A DNA stretch of 64,000 nucleotides, taken from Kiloniella litopenaei (lineage in GTDB: Bacteria > Pseudomonadota > Alphaproteobacteria > Kiloniellales > Kiloniellaceae). The number at the start of each line of letters is the position of its first letter. The first letter of the stretch is position 1. Below, piece after piece: positions 41,366 through 51,342 of this stretch. The notes under the pieces are model-generated. The model had not been told where the DNA came from. It saw only the letters and a list, made by a program, of their open reading frames with translations, and ran no database searches. The position numbers and the translations under genes are program-made. The stretch spans positions 1 to 64,000 of the forward strand of contig NZ_LANI01000031.1 in the NCBI RefSeq assembly GCF_000982415.1. Reading direction: 5' to 3'.

Positions 41366-42883
41366 ATGAAGAATCCCGTTACATTTGAGGCGTTTTCAGA
41401 AACCTACAATCAACACAAACCACAGGTCGTGTGGACGACTTTGATTGCAGATCTGGAAACGCCCGTTTCTGCCTTTTTGAAATTGGCAGAACGTCGTGCC
41501 AATAGTTTCCTTTTTGAATCTGTCGAAGGTGGAAACACAATTGGACGCTATTCCTTTATCGGCTTTGACCCCGACCTGGTATGGCGCTGTAACGGTTCAA
41601 AAGCAGAAATAAACCGACAATATCAGACATCGCCAGATGCTTTTGTTGATGAAAATGACGCTGCTCTGGAAAGCTTACGCAAACTGGTCACTGAATGCAG
41701 ATTTGATCTTCCCGAAGACTTCCCGCCAATGGCTGCTGGTATTGTTGGTTACATGGGGTACGAAACTGTTCGTCAAATGGAACACCTACCCACGGATAAT
41801 CCTGATACCCTAGGTTTACCCGAAGGGATGTACCTGCGCCCAACTGTTACAGCCATCTTTGATCGTGTAGAAGATCAGATCCTGGTCACAACAACGGTAT
41901 GGCCAAAAGATAGCATCAGTGCACGTGATGCTTTTGAAGCGGCACACAATAGATTGGCGGCTGTAACCGCTGACTTCAATGCGCCCCTGCAACACAAACC
42001 AGAGGCGTTTGAAGGCGATTTGGTTTTGCCAGAAACAGCATCTAACCTGACCCGGGAAGAGTTCCACGGCATAGTAGATCGCGCCAAAGAATATATTTTG
42101 GCTGGTGATATCTTCCAGGTTGTTTTGTCTCAGCGTTTCTCAGTACCCTTTAAGCTTCCGCCCTTTGCTCTCTATAGAGCTTTGCGGAGGTTAAACCCCT
42201 CTCCTTTTCTGTTCTTCCTGAACTTTGGTGATTTTTCTGTAGTCGGATCCAGCCCGGAAATTCTTGTTCGCGTCAGAGATGGCAAAGTCACGATCCGTCC
42301 GATTGCCGGGACACGCAAACGCGGAGCCAACGCCGCTGAAGACAAGGAACTTGCCGCAGATCTTCTGTCTGATCCCAAAGAACTTGCAGAACATTTAATG
42401 CTGCTTGATTTAGGCCGCAACGATGTCGGGCGTGTCGCCGAAGTTGGCAGTATCGAAGTGACCGAGCGCATGATCATTGAACTTTATAGCCACGTCATGC
42501 ATATCGTCTCAAACGTCGAAGGTACGCTGGATACCGAGCGTGCTGATATGATTGATGCCCTTGCCGCAGGTTTCCCGGCAGGTACCGTATCCGGCGCCCC
42601 AAAGGTACGGGCAATGGAAATTATAGATGAACTGGAACCAGAGCGTCGTGGCATCTATGGTGGTGCTGTGGGATATTTTGGTGCCGGTGGCGGTATGGAT
42701 ACCTGTATTGCCTTGCGTACGGCAATCGTCAAAGATCAAACCATGTACATTCAGGCTGGCGCTGGTGTCGTCGCTGATTCTATACCAGAATCAGAGTATC
42801 AGGAGTGTCACAACAAAGCCCGGGCTCTTATCCGTTCTGCAGAAGAGGCCGTACGCTTTGCCGCACAAAAGAACAACATGTAA
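41366..42883 (+). CDS. trpE: Anthranilate synthase component I
   Basis: 505 residues. The N-terminal domain carries FLFESVEGGNTIGRYSFIG, equivalent to the LLES-type tryptophan feedback site, and the chorismate-binding domain has IAGTRKRG, LLDLGRNDVGRV, GFPAGTVSGAPKVRAMEII and YGGAVGYFG. With TrpG it makes anthranilate from chorismate and glutamine. TrpG is encoded 4.2 kb downstream, beyond an inverted copper-resistance and deacetylase segment, rather than next to trpE. Confidence 0.97.
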   Translation: MKNPVTFEAFSETYNQHKPQVVWTTLIADLETPVSAFLKLAERRANSFLFESVEGGNTIGRYSFIGFDPDLVWRCNGSKAEINRQYQTSPDAFVDENDAALESLRKLVTECRFDLPEDFPPMAAGIVGYMGYETVRQMEHLPTDNPDTLGLPEGMYLRPTVTAIFDRVEDQILVTTTVWPKDSISARDAFEAAHNRLAAVTADFNAPLQHKPEAFEGDLVLPETASNLTREEFHGIVDRAKEYILAGDIFQVVLSQRFSVPFKLPPFALYRALRRLNPSPFLFFLNFGDFSVVGSSPEILVRVRDGKVTIRPIAGTRKRGANAAEDKELAADLLSDPKELAEHLMLLDLGRNDVGRVAEVGSIEVTERMIIELYSHVMHIVSNVEGTLDTERADMIDALAAGFPAGTVSGAPKVRAMEIIDELEPERRGIYGGAVGYFGAGGGMDTCIALRTAIVKDQTMYIQAGAGVVADSIPESEYQECHNKARALIRSAEEAVRFAAQKNNM

Positions 42884-42901
42884 GAGCCCATAAATGTTCT
42901 A

Positions 42902-42944
42902 TAAAAAAAGCCGGGAGGAGTTCTTACTCTTTCGGCTTTTTTAA
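42902..42944. terminator. Terminator between converging trpE and deacetylase genes
   Basis: AAAAAAGCCG (42904-42913) pairs with CGGCTTTTTT (42933-42942) around a 19-nt loop; T-runs exist on both strands. It follows the trpE stop by about 20 nt. The right arm lies inside the last codons of the converging deacetylase gene, so the two genes share this element. Confidence 0.7.
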
Positions 42945-44180
42945 TGCCATGATTTGTGAAATGGGCACAATATCAAACCCTCGCGCTTCAGCGTCTTTAA
43001 TCCACGAATGCAAAACCTCTACAGTAGATTTATGGGGATGACCGATTGCAATAGCGTGGCCATTCTTTTTTGCAATGCGTTCAGCTTGTTTCAGCTGTTT
43101 CAAGATTTCCAGTGTGTCTTTGTAATCATTATCGATAAAGACATCCCGTCTAAGAACAGGTACGCCCATTGATGCTGCTACAGAAGCCGCAACACTACGT
43201 GGTGAGGTTCTTGAATCCATAAAGAAATGGTCTGTCTGCTCTATTCTAGACATGACAACCTCCATTCCTCGTCTCCACCCCGTAAATTTGCTGCCCATAT
43301 GATTATTGATCCCGATATACCCATCAAATTGCGCCATTCCCCATTCCAGACGGGCCAGTATTTCTTCATCACTTAATCCGGTTAACAGCGCTTTTGGTCC
43401 GGGATCAGCTGAGCCAAGGGGTTCCATAGGAACATGCAACATTAATTCATGCCCCTTTTTACGCGCCTCGGCCGCCATTTCTTTCACATCAGGCGCGTAG
43501 GTCATAAAGGCCAAAGTAATTGCCCCGGGCAGCTCTATAGCAAGTTCAGCCCCTCTTTTGTTTACACCCACATCATCCAAGACGACGGCGATCATAGGCC
43601 GCGCGGGCTTCACCCATTCTGTGCGCTGTTCAGCCTCATCCAACGTTTTTTGTTTCGGTGGCAACGCAGCAACCTGATCGTCATTAATCAAAAGCTGATC
43701 TTTTGATGAGGCTTCAGAAGCACTATCCTGCACCTCAGACAGCTTGGTAGAACCTTTCTCCATAGTTGGCGTTTTTTGGGAGGGAGTTAATTCTGAGGTT
43801 TCGACCTGTTTTGTGGGCACAGGACCTTTATCTTCACTAACCGTTACATTTGGCGGCAGGTTGGCACGCTCATTTGCGCGCCCATCTTCCAGAACCGTAT
43901 CATCAATAGAAATATCACCAAGGTTAATCGGATGTGGCTTGTTCGCCGGGGCAGCTTCCAAGGCTTTCTTTTTTACCTGGGCTTCCGTTAATTGTGGCTG
44001 AGGTTCAGGTGGCTTGGAATGATCCCTGTTCTTTTGGAGAATAAGAACAGAAGAAACAGCAAGAGCAATAAAGAAAAGAAATCCAGCAACAATAAACAGA
44101 CTTCCACGATGGGAAGAACTTTGTTTTTTTGACTTCTTTTCCAAAGTGCTTGTTTTTTGTGTCTTGCGTTTTGCTACCAT
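42924..44180 (-). CDS. Divergent polysaccharide deacetylase family protein (YibQ/DUF610)
   Basis: 418 residues. A basic cytoplasmic N-terminus and one membrane helix (about 28-48) anchor it; a Pro/Glu/Lys-rich region (about 50-185) links to a NodB-like barrel (about 190-415) with AVVLDDVGVNKRGAELAIELPGAITLAF, HELMLHVPMEP, GINNHMGSKFTG and AIGHPHKSTVEVL. This is PF04748 (Polysacc_deac_2), probably acting in the periplasm on glycans; the enzymatic substrate is unknown. It is usually next to envC and ctpA in related bacteria but stands apart here, between trpE and cueR, on the opposite strand from the trp genes. Confidence 0.88.
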   Translation of the reverse strand: MVAKRKTQKTSTLEKKSKKQSSSHRGSLFIVAGFLFFIALAVSSVLILQKNRDHSKPPEPQPQLTEAQVKKKALEAAPANKPHPINLGDISIDDTVLEDGRANERANLPPNVTVSEDKGPVPTKQVETSELTPSQKTPTMEKGSTKLSEVQDSASEASSKDQLLINDDQVAALPPKQKTLDEAEQRTEWVKPARPMIAVVLDDVGVNKRGAELAIELPGAITLAFMTYAPDVKEMAAEARKKGHELMLHVPMEPLGSADPGPKALLTGLSDEEILARLEWGMAQFDGYIGINNHMGSKFTGWRRGMEVVMSRIEQTDHFFMDSRTSPRSVAASVAASMGVPVLRRDVFIDNDYKDTLEILKQLKQAERIAKKNGHAIAIGHPHKSTVEVLHSWIKDAEARGFDIVPISQIMALKKPKE

Positions 44181-44286
44181 GAATCCACTCTAATCAGAGC
44201 GATCATATGTATATCAGCCTTGCAGGAGTGAACAGAAGAAACTGACAAAACTTGTCACAGTGTCTGATCGCTTCAACCAGATTAAT

Positions 44287-44685
44287 TCAACGATCTTTTT
44301 GGGCAAAATCGTTCAGTATAGGGCAATCAGGCCGATGATCCCCCTGACATTTTTCAATCAAGTTGCTCAAGGTATCTTTCATGCTTTGCAGCTCGGTTAT
44401 CTTGCGATCCATGTCCGCAACATGCTGTTTCGCCAGCGCTTTGACTTGTGAACTCGCTCTGTTGCGATCATTCCATAACGTTAACAAAGCAGACACTTCA
44501 CTAATGGAAAAGCCGAGACTTCGGGCTCTTTGGATAAACTTGAGCGTTTCAATATCCTTTTCCTGGTAGGCACGATAGCCAGAAGATGTTCTTCCCGCAG
44601 GTTCTATCAGACCAATTGATTCGTAGTATCGTATTGTTTTTGCCGGTAGTCCCGAAACTTCAGAAACCTGACCAATTTTCATCAT
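44287..44685 (-). CDS. cueR: Cu(I)-responsive MerR-family regulator CueR
   Basis: 132 residues from the ATG whose A is the last base of the copA stop codon (TGATG). The winged HTH (1-70) has IRYYESIGLI, a dimer helix follows, and the metal loop carries C113 and C121 (CxGDxRPDC), the C-x7-C ligand pair of copper, silver and gold sensors. It activates promoters with 19-bp spacers by twisting DNA; such a promoter lies upstream of copA. Because cueR is downstream of copA, its own expression should rise with copper. Confidence 0.95.
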   Translation of the reverse strand: MMKIGQVSEVSGLPAKTIRYYESIGLIEPAGRTSSGYRAYQEKDIETLKFIQRARSLGFSISEVSALLTLWNDRNRASSQVKALAKQHVADMDRKITELQSMKDTLSNLIEKCQGDHRPDCPILNDFAQKDR

Positions 44686-46919
44686 CAATCAATCCGTTTC
44701 AAAGAAGAATAAAGTGATAAAGAGCTTGCCATAACCGTAACTGAACTCAGCGCCATCGCCAAACCTGCCAATACAGGACTTAATAAACCAGATGCAGCAA
44801 GCGGTAACCCAATAACATTATAGACAAAAGCCCCGATAAGATTGTGTCCAATTTTGGCGTGAATCACCTGCCCCGCTCTGATTGTTTTATACACCAGATA
44901 GGGATTGCTCTGAATAAGTGACGCATCCGCAGTATTGATTGCGACATCACTACCATCGCCCATCGCCAGGCCTATATCAGCCCCGGCCAAGGCCGGGGCA
45001 TCGTTTATCCCATCCCCAACCATGACAACGATTTCACCTTCTTGGTGCAATTTCTGTAAATAAGATAACTTACCTTCTGGAAGAAGGTTTCCTTCTACCT
45101 TTTCTATCTCCAGCGCCTCTGCTACTTTCTGCGCAGCGAGCTGATGATCACCACTAAGCATTACGACTGAAACACCTCTGGCTTTCAAAGCTTCAACCGC
45201 TTTAAAAGACTGGGGTTTAATTTTATCCTGTAATGCGAAACCACCAATAACAATCGGCGCTTCATCCTTTACTGACGTCGCATTTCTTTGCGCAATCCAA
45301 ACCAATGACGCACCACATGCGTGATTAGTATCAATAAAGTTTTGGTAACCGCTCAGCATTGCTCCAACTTGTGTCATATAACGCTCACTTCCCAAAAAGT
45401 AAGTCGTATCTGTCAACTCAGCCGAAAGACCAAGCCCCGGAACGGCTGTTATTGTTTTAAATTCCTTTGGCTTAGCTTTACCATCAAAATATTCTGCAAT
45501 TGCCTTTGAAAGTGGATGTGAACTATCTTTTGTTAGCCCAATAACAGTAGATATAATCTCTTTATCATTCTTTTCATCAACAAAAGTTGACGCGATAACT
45601 TCTGGGCGACCTTCGGTAAGGGTTCCCGTTTTATCAAAAACCACCGTCGTTGCTTTTGATAGTTTTTCTATAACATCCGCATTTTTGACTAAAATCCCCA
45701 TACGCGCAGCCTGCCCACTGCCAACCATAATTGCCGTAGGTGTGGCAAGCCCCAAAGCACAAGGACAAGCTATAACAAGAACCGTAACTGCATTTATAAT
45801 TGCGATTTCAAAGCTGACAGCTCCAAACATCCACCACCCCAGGAATGTCAGCAGGGAAAAAATCAATACTGCGGGGACAAAAACGGCACTGACCTTATCG
45901 ACTAGTTTTTGTATTCGAGGCTTTGTGTTGCGCGCTGTTTTCACCTGATTAATAATCTGTGATAGACGGGAACTTTTTCCAAGAGTTGTTGGTGAGAGAT
46001 GTAACAGACCTTCACCGTTCAATGTCCCACCAATAACGAGATCACCAGTATTCTTTATCACTGGCATCGCCTCGCCCGTAATCATAGCCTCGTTAACTTG
46101 GCTCGTTCCTTTGCAAATTTCACCATCTACAGGAATAACATCTCCAGGTCTGACAATAACAATATCATCCGACAACACTTTGATTGCTGGAACGGTTAGT
46201 TGGTTTTGCCCACGAATAACAGTTGCATTCAAAGGTTGAAGTCGAATAAGAGCTTCAAGCGCCTTGTTTGTCTTGCCTTTGGCTTTCTCTTCTAGCACCT
46301 TTCCCAAAAGAACTAACGTGATAACCGCAGCTGATGCTTCGAAGTAAAGCTCGTGCGCAAGGTGAGATGACCAGGACATCCACTCAGAATAATCACCTAA
46401 CAAGATAAAAACAGATAATCCAAAAGCCGCAGAGGTGCCAATTGCGACAAGAGTATCCATATTACTTTGTCCATATCTAACTGCCTGCCAAATTCCCTTG
46501 TAGAAGCGCGCACCTGCATAGAACTGAACGGGTAAAGCCAAAAGAAACTGGATCAGAGGGGGAATTGATAAATTAATACCCAACGGCAGAAAAACCATCT
46601 GGCCCACCAAGGGTAACGTTAAAAGTAGCGCAATAACAAATAACCGCTTATCAATAGAAGCTGAATCGAGGTCGCGATCGTTAACCGCGCCACCAACACT
46701 AGGCTCTGATGTAAAAAAAGCTTCATAACCTTTGTCGCTTAGGCTTTTTAACAATAAATCCTTATCCACAGTACCAGCATAGGTTACCGTCGCTGTATTA
46801 CTCATCAAATCCGGGGATGCAGCAATAACGCCCTCAACGGCAGTTAAAGCCCTTTCGACAGAGCGGACACACCCTGCACAAGACATTCCTTTAACTGTTA
46901 ATTCAATGGCTTCAGACAT
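44685..46919 (-). CDS. copA: Copper-exporting P1B-type ATPase CopA
   Basis: 744 residues. One N-terminal heavy-metal-associated domain with GMSCAGC (C14, C17), eight predicted membrane helices, the TGE phosphatase loop MITGEAMP, the CPC transport motif in VIACPCALGLATPT, the phosphorylation motif FDKTGTLTEG, HP near SSHPL, and GDGINDAPAL. This set defines a Cu(I) exporter that pumps copper to the periplasm. Only one HMA domain is present, whereas some relatives have two. It is cotranscribed with cueR (1-nt overlap). Confidence 0.97.
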   Translation of the reverse strand: MSEAIELTVKGMSCAGCVRSVERALTAVEGVIAASPDLMSNTATVTYAGTVDKDLLLKSLSDKGYEAFFTSEPSVGGAVNDRDLDSASIDKRLFVIALLLTLPLVGQMVFLPLGINLSIPPLIQFLLALPVQFYAGARFYKGIWQAVRYGQSNMDTLVAIGTSAAFGLSVFILLGDYSEWMSWSSHLAHELYFEASAAVITLVLLGKVLEEKAKGKTNKALEALIRLQPLNATVIRGQNQLTVPAIKVLSDDIVIVRPGDVIPVDGEICKGTSQVNEAMITGEAMPVIKNTGDLVIGGTLNGEGLLHLSPTTLGKSSRLSQIINQVKTARNTKPRIQKLVDKVSAVFVPAVLIFSLLTFLGWWMFGAVSFEIAIINAVTVLVIACPCALGLATPTAIMVGSGQAARMGILVKNADVIEKLSKATTVVFDKTGTLTEGRPEVIASTFVDEKNDKEIISTVIGLTKDSSHPLSKAIAEYFDGKAKPKEFKTITAVPGLGLSAELTDTTYFLGSERYMTQVGAMLSGYQNFIDTNHACGASLVWIAQRNATSVKDEAPIVIGGFALQDKIKPQSFKAVEALKARGVSVVMLSGDHQLAAQKVAEALEIEKVEGNLLPEGKLSYLQKLHQEGEIVVMVGDGINDAPALAGADIGLAMGDGSDVAINTADASLIQSNPYLVYKTIRAGQVIHAKIGHNLIGAFVYNVIGLPLAASGLLSPVLAGLAMALSSVTVMASSLSLYSSLKRID

Positions 46920-46953
46920 AATAAATACACACTTTAGGTTTTAGAATACGGTA

Positions 46954-46984
46954 AATATGAGGCTTACAGTTACGGGAAGGTCAA
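46954..46984 (-). promoter_or_regulatory. CueR-type promoter of copA-cueR
   Basis: On the minus strand TTGACC (plus-strand 46979-46984) and CATATT (46954-46959) are separated by 19 bp, the long spacer typical of MerR-family promoters. The spacer reads TTCCCGTAACTGTAAGCCT, sharing the ACCTTCC left half of the copper operator (ACCTTCC...GGAAGGT) with a degenerate right half. Position, spacing and neighbouring cueR together support copper activation. Confidence 0.8.
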
Positions 46985-47110
46985 GATATGTATTATAAAA
47001 AAATCAAATCTTAAAATGAATCAGGCTTTTCCTTATTTCTTCGACATAATCTTGCTGTTATAACTTTTTGCAATCTAACTGTAGCAATCAGCGAAAGCCC
47101 GTGTGCCGAA

Positions 47111-47674
47111 ATGTTATTACTGATCGATAATTACGACAGCTTTACTTATAACCTATATCATTTTCTTGGAGAGCTAGGCGCGACAATCTCCGTGGAACGC
47201 AACGATCAGATTTCTGTTGATGAGGTTTTTGCACTTAATCCAGAACGGATTGTTATCTCTCCCGGTCCCTGTGATCCATCATCTGCGGGTATATGTTTAG
47301 AACTAATTGAAAGAGTCGCTGGTAAAATTCCTGTATTGGGCGTTTGCCTTGGGCATCAATCCATAGGGCAAGCGTTCGGTGCCAAGGTAGTGCGCGCCCC
47401 AAGCCCGATGCATGGTAAAACCAGCCCCGTAAAACACAACGGGAAAAGTGTTTTTAAGGGGTTGCCAGATCCACTGACCGTTACTCGTTACCATTCATTG
47501 ACGATTGAACCAGACAGCATGCCTGATTGCCTGGAAGTTACGGCCTGGACTGAAGATGGCGTCATCATGGGACTTCAACACAAAGAACTTCCCTTGCATG
47601 GCGTTCAATTCCACCCCGAAAGCATTGCCTCTGAAAAAGGCCATGATCTCTTGAAGAACTTTCTGACGGTATAG
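47111..47674 (+). CDS. trpG: Anthranilate synthase component II (glutamine amidotransferase)
   Basis: 187 residues, a stand-alone class I glutaminase with C79 in [14 protein letters not shown], the oxyanion [11 protein letters not shown] near 51-61, and the HPES triad segment in [11 protein letters not shown]. It supplies ammonia to TrpE and may also serve PabB. It starts the trpG-trpD-trpC cluster and is separated from trpE by the inverted copA-cueR-deacetylase segment, so it needs a promoter in the 191-bp gap it shares with copA. Confidence 0.96.
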   Translation: MLLLIDNYDSFTYNLYHFLGELGATISVERNDQISVDEVFALNPERIVISPGPCDPSSAGICLELIERVAGKIPVLGVCLGHQSIGQAFGAKVVRAPSPMHGKTSPVKHNGKSVFKGLPDPLTVTRYHSLTIEPDSMPDCLEVTAWTEDGVIMGLQHKELPLHGVQFHPESIASEKGHDLLKNFLTV

Positions 47675-47727
47675 AAACATCAACGGTTCAATCCATCAGG
47701 ATAGATAACAATAAGGAGGCCTGTTCC

Positions 47728-48765
47728 ATGTCAGGGGAACTGAACGACATCAAGTCATTTATCGCCTATGTAGCTGACGGCAACAGTTTAACTGCCGAAC
47801 AATCGGAAAAAGCCTTTGATCTTCTGATGACAGGTGAAGCCACTTCCGCACAGGTTGCCGGTTTCTTGATGAGCTTGCGTGTCAAAGGCGAGACCGTCGA
47901 TGAAATAACAGGCGCAGCACGCTCTATGCGCAGCAAAATGCTAACCATTAAAGCCCCAGAAGGTGCCATTGATGTCTGTGGTACCGGGGGTGATGCAAAA
48001 GGTACACTCAACGTTTCAACGGCCACAGCTTTTGTTGTCGCAGGTGCCGGAGCCATCGTTGCAAAACACGGGAACAGAGCAGCTTCCTCTAAAAGTGGTG
48101 CATCTGATGTTTTAGGGGCATTGGGCATCGGCCTTGAAGCAAATGTTGATGCCGTTGAAAAAGCCTTGGCTGAAAATGGCACAGCTTTTCTAGCAGCCCC
48201 GCTATATCATTCTGCCATGCGTCATGTTGGCCCTACACGGGCTGAACTCGGCACCCGAACGATCTTCAATCTTTTAGGTCCTCTCTCAAACCCCGGAAAG
48301 GTAACCCGCCAGATTACGGGCGTTTTCGGACGGGAATGGGTTGAACCACTGGCACAGGTATTAAAAGCCATAGGACATGAAAAAGCCTGGGTTGTACATG
48401 GTGCTGAAGGCCTGGACGAACTATCAATTTCCGGCCTCAGTTATATTTCTGAGCTGGATCAAGGACAGATCAGGAACTTTGAGATAATTCCTGAAATGGC
48501 TGGGTTGGAAAGATCCCCTATAGAAGAGATTATTGGTGGTGATGCAGCTTTTAATGCCAAGGCAATGCGCGAAATGCTTGGTGGTAAAAAGAATGCTTAC
48601 CGCGATGCTGTTGTCCTGAATTCAGCCGGCGCACTCATCGTCGCAGGATTAACCGATGACCTCAAAGAAGGTGCCGTGATCGCAGCAAAATCAATAGATA
48701 GCGGTGCAGCACTCGCAAAGCTTGATGGTTTGGCTTCATATACGAACGAGGAAACAACTCAGTGA
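47728..48765 (+). CDS. trpD: Anthranilate phosphoribosyltransferase
   Basis: 345 residues: the PRPP-binding [52 protein letters not shown] region begins near 81, with the later [10 protein letters not shown]. It joins anthranilate to PRPP in tryptophan synthesis. A strong Shine-Dalgarno (AAGGAGG) precedes the ATG. The stop overlaps the GTG start of trpC by 4 nt. Confidence 0.98.
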   Translation: MSGELNDIKSFIAYVADGNSLTAEQSEKAFDLLMTGEATSAQVAGFLMSLRVKGETVDEITGAARSMRSKMLTIKAPEGAIDVCGTGGDAKGTLNVSTATAFVVAGAGAIVAKHGNRAASSKSGASDVLGALGIGLEANVDAVEKALAENGTAFLAAPLYHSAMRHVGPTRAELGTRTIFNLLGPLSNPGKVTRQITGVFGREWVEPLAQVLKAIGHEKAWVVHGAEGLDELSISGLSYISELDQGQIRNFEIIPEMAGLERSPIEEIIGGDAAFNAKAMREMLGGKKNAYRDAVVLNSAGALIVAGLTDDLKEGAVIAAKSIDSGAALAKLDGLASYTNEETTQ

Positions 48766-49556
48766 GTGATGTTTTAAAACGCATTTGTGATGATAAGCTC
48801 GATTTTATCCGGGCTAGAAAAGAAAAAATCTCCCTTTCAGAGTTGGAGGCAAAGGCAGCCGCTCAGGATACACCACGCGGCTTTTACAAAGCCCTGAAGG
48901 CCAAGTACGAGCAAGGCAAGTATGGCTTGATCAGCGAGATCAAAAAGGCATCACCAAGCAAAGGCCTTATCCGAGCTGACTTTGATCCAGCATCCCTTGC
49001 CAAAGCCTATAAAGCTGGCGGCGCAACTTGCCTCTCTGTTTTGACTGACGAGCCTTATTTTCAAGGAGCAGATCAATATCTGATCGACGCACGTGCTGCT
49101 GTTGACCTTCCGGCTCTGCGTAAGGATTTTATGCTTGAACCCTACCAAATTATTGAATCCCGGGCACTTGGCGCGGACTGCATTCTTCTGATTATGGCCG
49201 CACTGGAAGATCAGCAAGCAAGCGAACTTGAGAATCTTGCTTTTGATCTGGGCATGGACGTGTTGGTTGAAGTTCATAATGCAGAAGAACTAACCAGAGC
49301 TCTTGATACGCTCAAGTCCCCTCTTCTGGGTGTAAATAACAGGAACTTGAAAACACTCGAGGTTGATATTGCGACAACAGAAGAGCTGTCAGAAATGGTT
49401 CCTCAGGACAAACTTCTTGTCGCCGAAAGCGGTTTATATAGCCCGGCAGATCTAAAGCGTATGCAAGCAATTGGTGCCACGACCTTTTTGATCGGTGAAT
49501 CCTTGATGCGGCAAGAAGATGTTACCGCAGCCACAATCAATCTTCTAAAACAGTGA
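48762..49556 (+). CDS. trpC: Indole-3-glycerol phosphate synthase
   Basis: 264 residues starting at GTG (48762), whose GTGA overlaps the trpD stop and so forces coupling. TIM-barrel residues: [18 protein letters not shown] (about 48-65), [25 protein letters not shown] and [12 protein letters not shown]. It makes indole-glycerol phosphate. It is a single-function enzyme, not fused to TrpF. Confidence 0.97.
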   Translation: MSDVLKRICDDKLDFIRARKEKISLSELEAKAAAQDTPRGFYKALKAKYEQGKYGLISEIKKASPSKGLIRADFDPASLAKAYKAGGATCLSVLTDEPYFQGADQYLIDARAAVDLPALRKDFMLEPYQIIESRALGADCILLIMAALEDQQASELENLAFDLGMDVLVEVHNAEELTRALDTLKSPLLGVNNRNLKTLEVDIATTEELSEMVPQDKLLVAESGLYSPADLKRMQAIGATTFLIGESLMRQEDVTAATINLLKQ

Positions 49557-49639
49557 ATTTAAGAGAAAAAGTCTGTTTTTTCTCTATCAAATTCTAATCA
49601 ATAAATAGATAGTCACGGACACAAAAGTTGGATACGACA

Positions 49640-50125
49640 ATGTCATCAGGAAATGAACTTACTCACTTCGATCAAGAAGGCAAAGCTGTCATGGTTGATG
49701 TTTCGGACAAAGCCGAAACCACCAGAACAGCAACGGCCAAAGGTCGAGTATTGGTTCAACCTGAAACAATGCAGCTTATTCAACAAGGTGGTTTCAAAAA
49801 GGGCGATGTTCTCGCAATCGCCCGCTTGGCGGGTATCATGGGGGCAAAAAAAACACCCGACCTGATTCCTTTGTGTCACCCCCTGATGCTCACATCTGTG
49901 AAAGTTGACTTTACCCTCGATCCTGAGAACAACGCCATTGAAGTTATCGGAACATGTAAACTCGCGGGGCAAACCGGGGTCGAGATGGAAGCCTTGACCG
50001 CGGTATCAATCGCCGCTTTGACGATTTATGATATGTGTAAAGCAGTCGATAAAGGTATTCAGATAACAGATATTAGATTGGTCAAAAAAACTGGCGGCAA
50101 ATCAGGCACCTACGAGGCAGAGTAA
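49640..50125 (+). CDS. moaC: Cyclic pyranopterin monophosphate synthase accessory protein MoaC
   Basis: 161 residues from the ATG at 49640; an upstream TTG would add four residues. The family blocks [19 protein letters not shown]-like [34 protein letters not shown] and [23 protein letters not shown] are complete, the last two supplying the catalytic H and K/D residues. With MoaA it converts GTP-derived 3',8-cyclo-GTP to cyclic pyranopterin phosphate in molybdenum cofactor synthesis. moeA begins in the last base of its stop codon (TAATG). Confidence 0.97.
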   Translation: MSSGNELTHFDQEGKAVMVDVSDKAETTRTATAKGRVLVQPETMQLIQQGGFKKGDVLAIARLAGIMGAKKTPDLIPLCHPLMLTSVKVDFTLDPENNAIEVIGTCKLAGQTGVEMEALTAVSIAALTIYDMCKAVDKGIQITDIRLVKKTGGKSGTYEAE

Positions 50126-51318
50126 TGATACAGGTTGAAGAAGCTTTAGAACGGGTCCTCGCTGGTTTTACAGAACTTGCTCCAGAAACCGTCTCTCTGC
50201 ACGATGCTCTGGGACGGGTCCTCGCCAAAGATGTTAAAGCCAGATTGACACAGCCACCAAACGATGTTTCCGCCATGGATGGCTTTGCCGTAAAATCCGC
50301 TGATATTCAAACTGTCCCCGTTACCCTCAAGATCAGGGGCGAAGCCCCGGCTGGGGGAAGCTATGAAGCACAACTACAGGATGGGGAAGCAGTTCGCATT
50401 TTTACCGGTGGCCCGGTTCCCCTTGGTGCTGATTGTATTGTCATTCAGGAAAATACCGACCACGACGATACAAATGTCACCGTTAAACAAAGTGAAGCAC
50501 CTGGCCGTTATATTCGCCCCGCCGGGCTGGATTTTAGCGAAGGACAAATCGGCCTTGAAAAAGGAACGACACTCACAGCTCGAGATCTCGCCCTTGCAGC
50601 GGCAATGAACCATCCCTGGCTTGAGGTATATCGAAAACCGAAAGTCGCGATACTGGCCACTGGTAACGAGGTTGTCCTGCCCGGCGTAACACCGGGACCA
50701 AACCAGATCATTAGCTCCAACACAACAGCCCTGATGTCATTTGTTCGCGAATGTGGTGGAGAACCGATCTCGCTCGGCATTGCCCCTGACGACAAAGAAG
50801 CCCTTTCCGCAATGGCCAAGGGAGCTGAAGGGGCAGATCTGTTGCTAACGACGGGTGGTGCGTCTGTAGGTGATCATGACCTTGTACGCTCTGTACTTGG
50901 GGAACAGGGTCTCGAAATTGATTTCTGGCGGATAGCGATGCGCCCGGGGAAACCCCTGATATTTGGCAAGCTTGGGCGCACTCCCATGATCGGTCTTCCG
51001 GGGAACCCAGTATCAACCTTGGTCTGTGCCTACATTTTTGCTCGCCCGGCCCTGTGGAAAATGACCGGTAGAAACCCTGATACTTTACAAATAGAAAAAG
51101 CCGTCCTCACCAGCGATCTTGGAGAAAACGATAAACGGCAGGATTATTTAAGAGCCAGACTATCAACCAATTCATCCGGCCAACTGGAAGCAACTCCCTT
51201 TGATCGACAGGACAGTGCAATGTTAAATCTGCTCCGCAAAGCAGATTGTCTTGTGATCCGTGCGCCCTTTGCTGTGCCCGCAGCTAAAGGTACAGAGGTA
51301 GAGATAATTCGGCTTTAA
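50125..51318 (+). CDS. moeA: Molybdopterin molybdenumtransferase MoeA
   Basis: 397 residues with the four-domain layout: LTQPPNDVSAMDGFAVKS near 45-62, FTGGPVPLGADCIV, the MoCF domain IATGNEVV-like VAILATGNEV near 170 and TTGGASVGDHDLVRSVL, and GLPGNPVSTLVC. It inserts molybdate into adenylated molybdopterin. It is coupled to moaC by a 1-nt overlap. The strain thus makes molybdoenzymes, none of which lie in this window. Confidence 0.97.
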   Translation: MIQVEEALERVLAGFTELAPETVSLHDALGRVLAKDVKARLTQPPNDVSAMDGFAVKSADIQTVPVTLKIRGEAPAGGSYEAQLQDGEAVRIFTGGPVPLGADCIVIQENTDHDDTNVTVKQSEAPGRYIRPAGLDFSEGQIGLEKGTTLTARDLALAAAMNHPWLEVYRKPKVAILATGNEVVLPGVTPGPNQIISSNTTALMSFVRECGGEPISLGIAPDDKEALSAMAKGAEGADLLLTTGGASVGDHDLVRSVLGEQGLEIDFWRIAMRPGKPLIFGKLGRTPMIGLPGNPVSTLVCAYIFARPALWKMTGRNPDTLQIEKAVLTSDLGENDKRQDYLRARLSTNSSGQLEATPFDRQDSAMLNLLRKADCLVIRAPFAVPAAKGTEVEIIRL

Positions 51319-51342
51319 GTACAAGAAACAGCGTAAAACTGC

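Noticed and set aside
49562-49585. AGAGAAAAA/TTTTTCTCT hairpin between trpC and moaC as a terminator
   Set aside because: The stem is almost all A-T and too weak to call with confidence.
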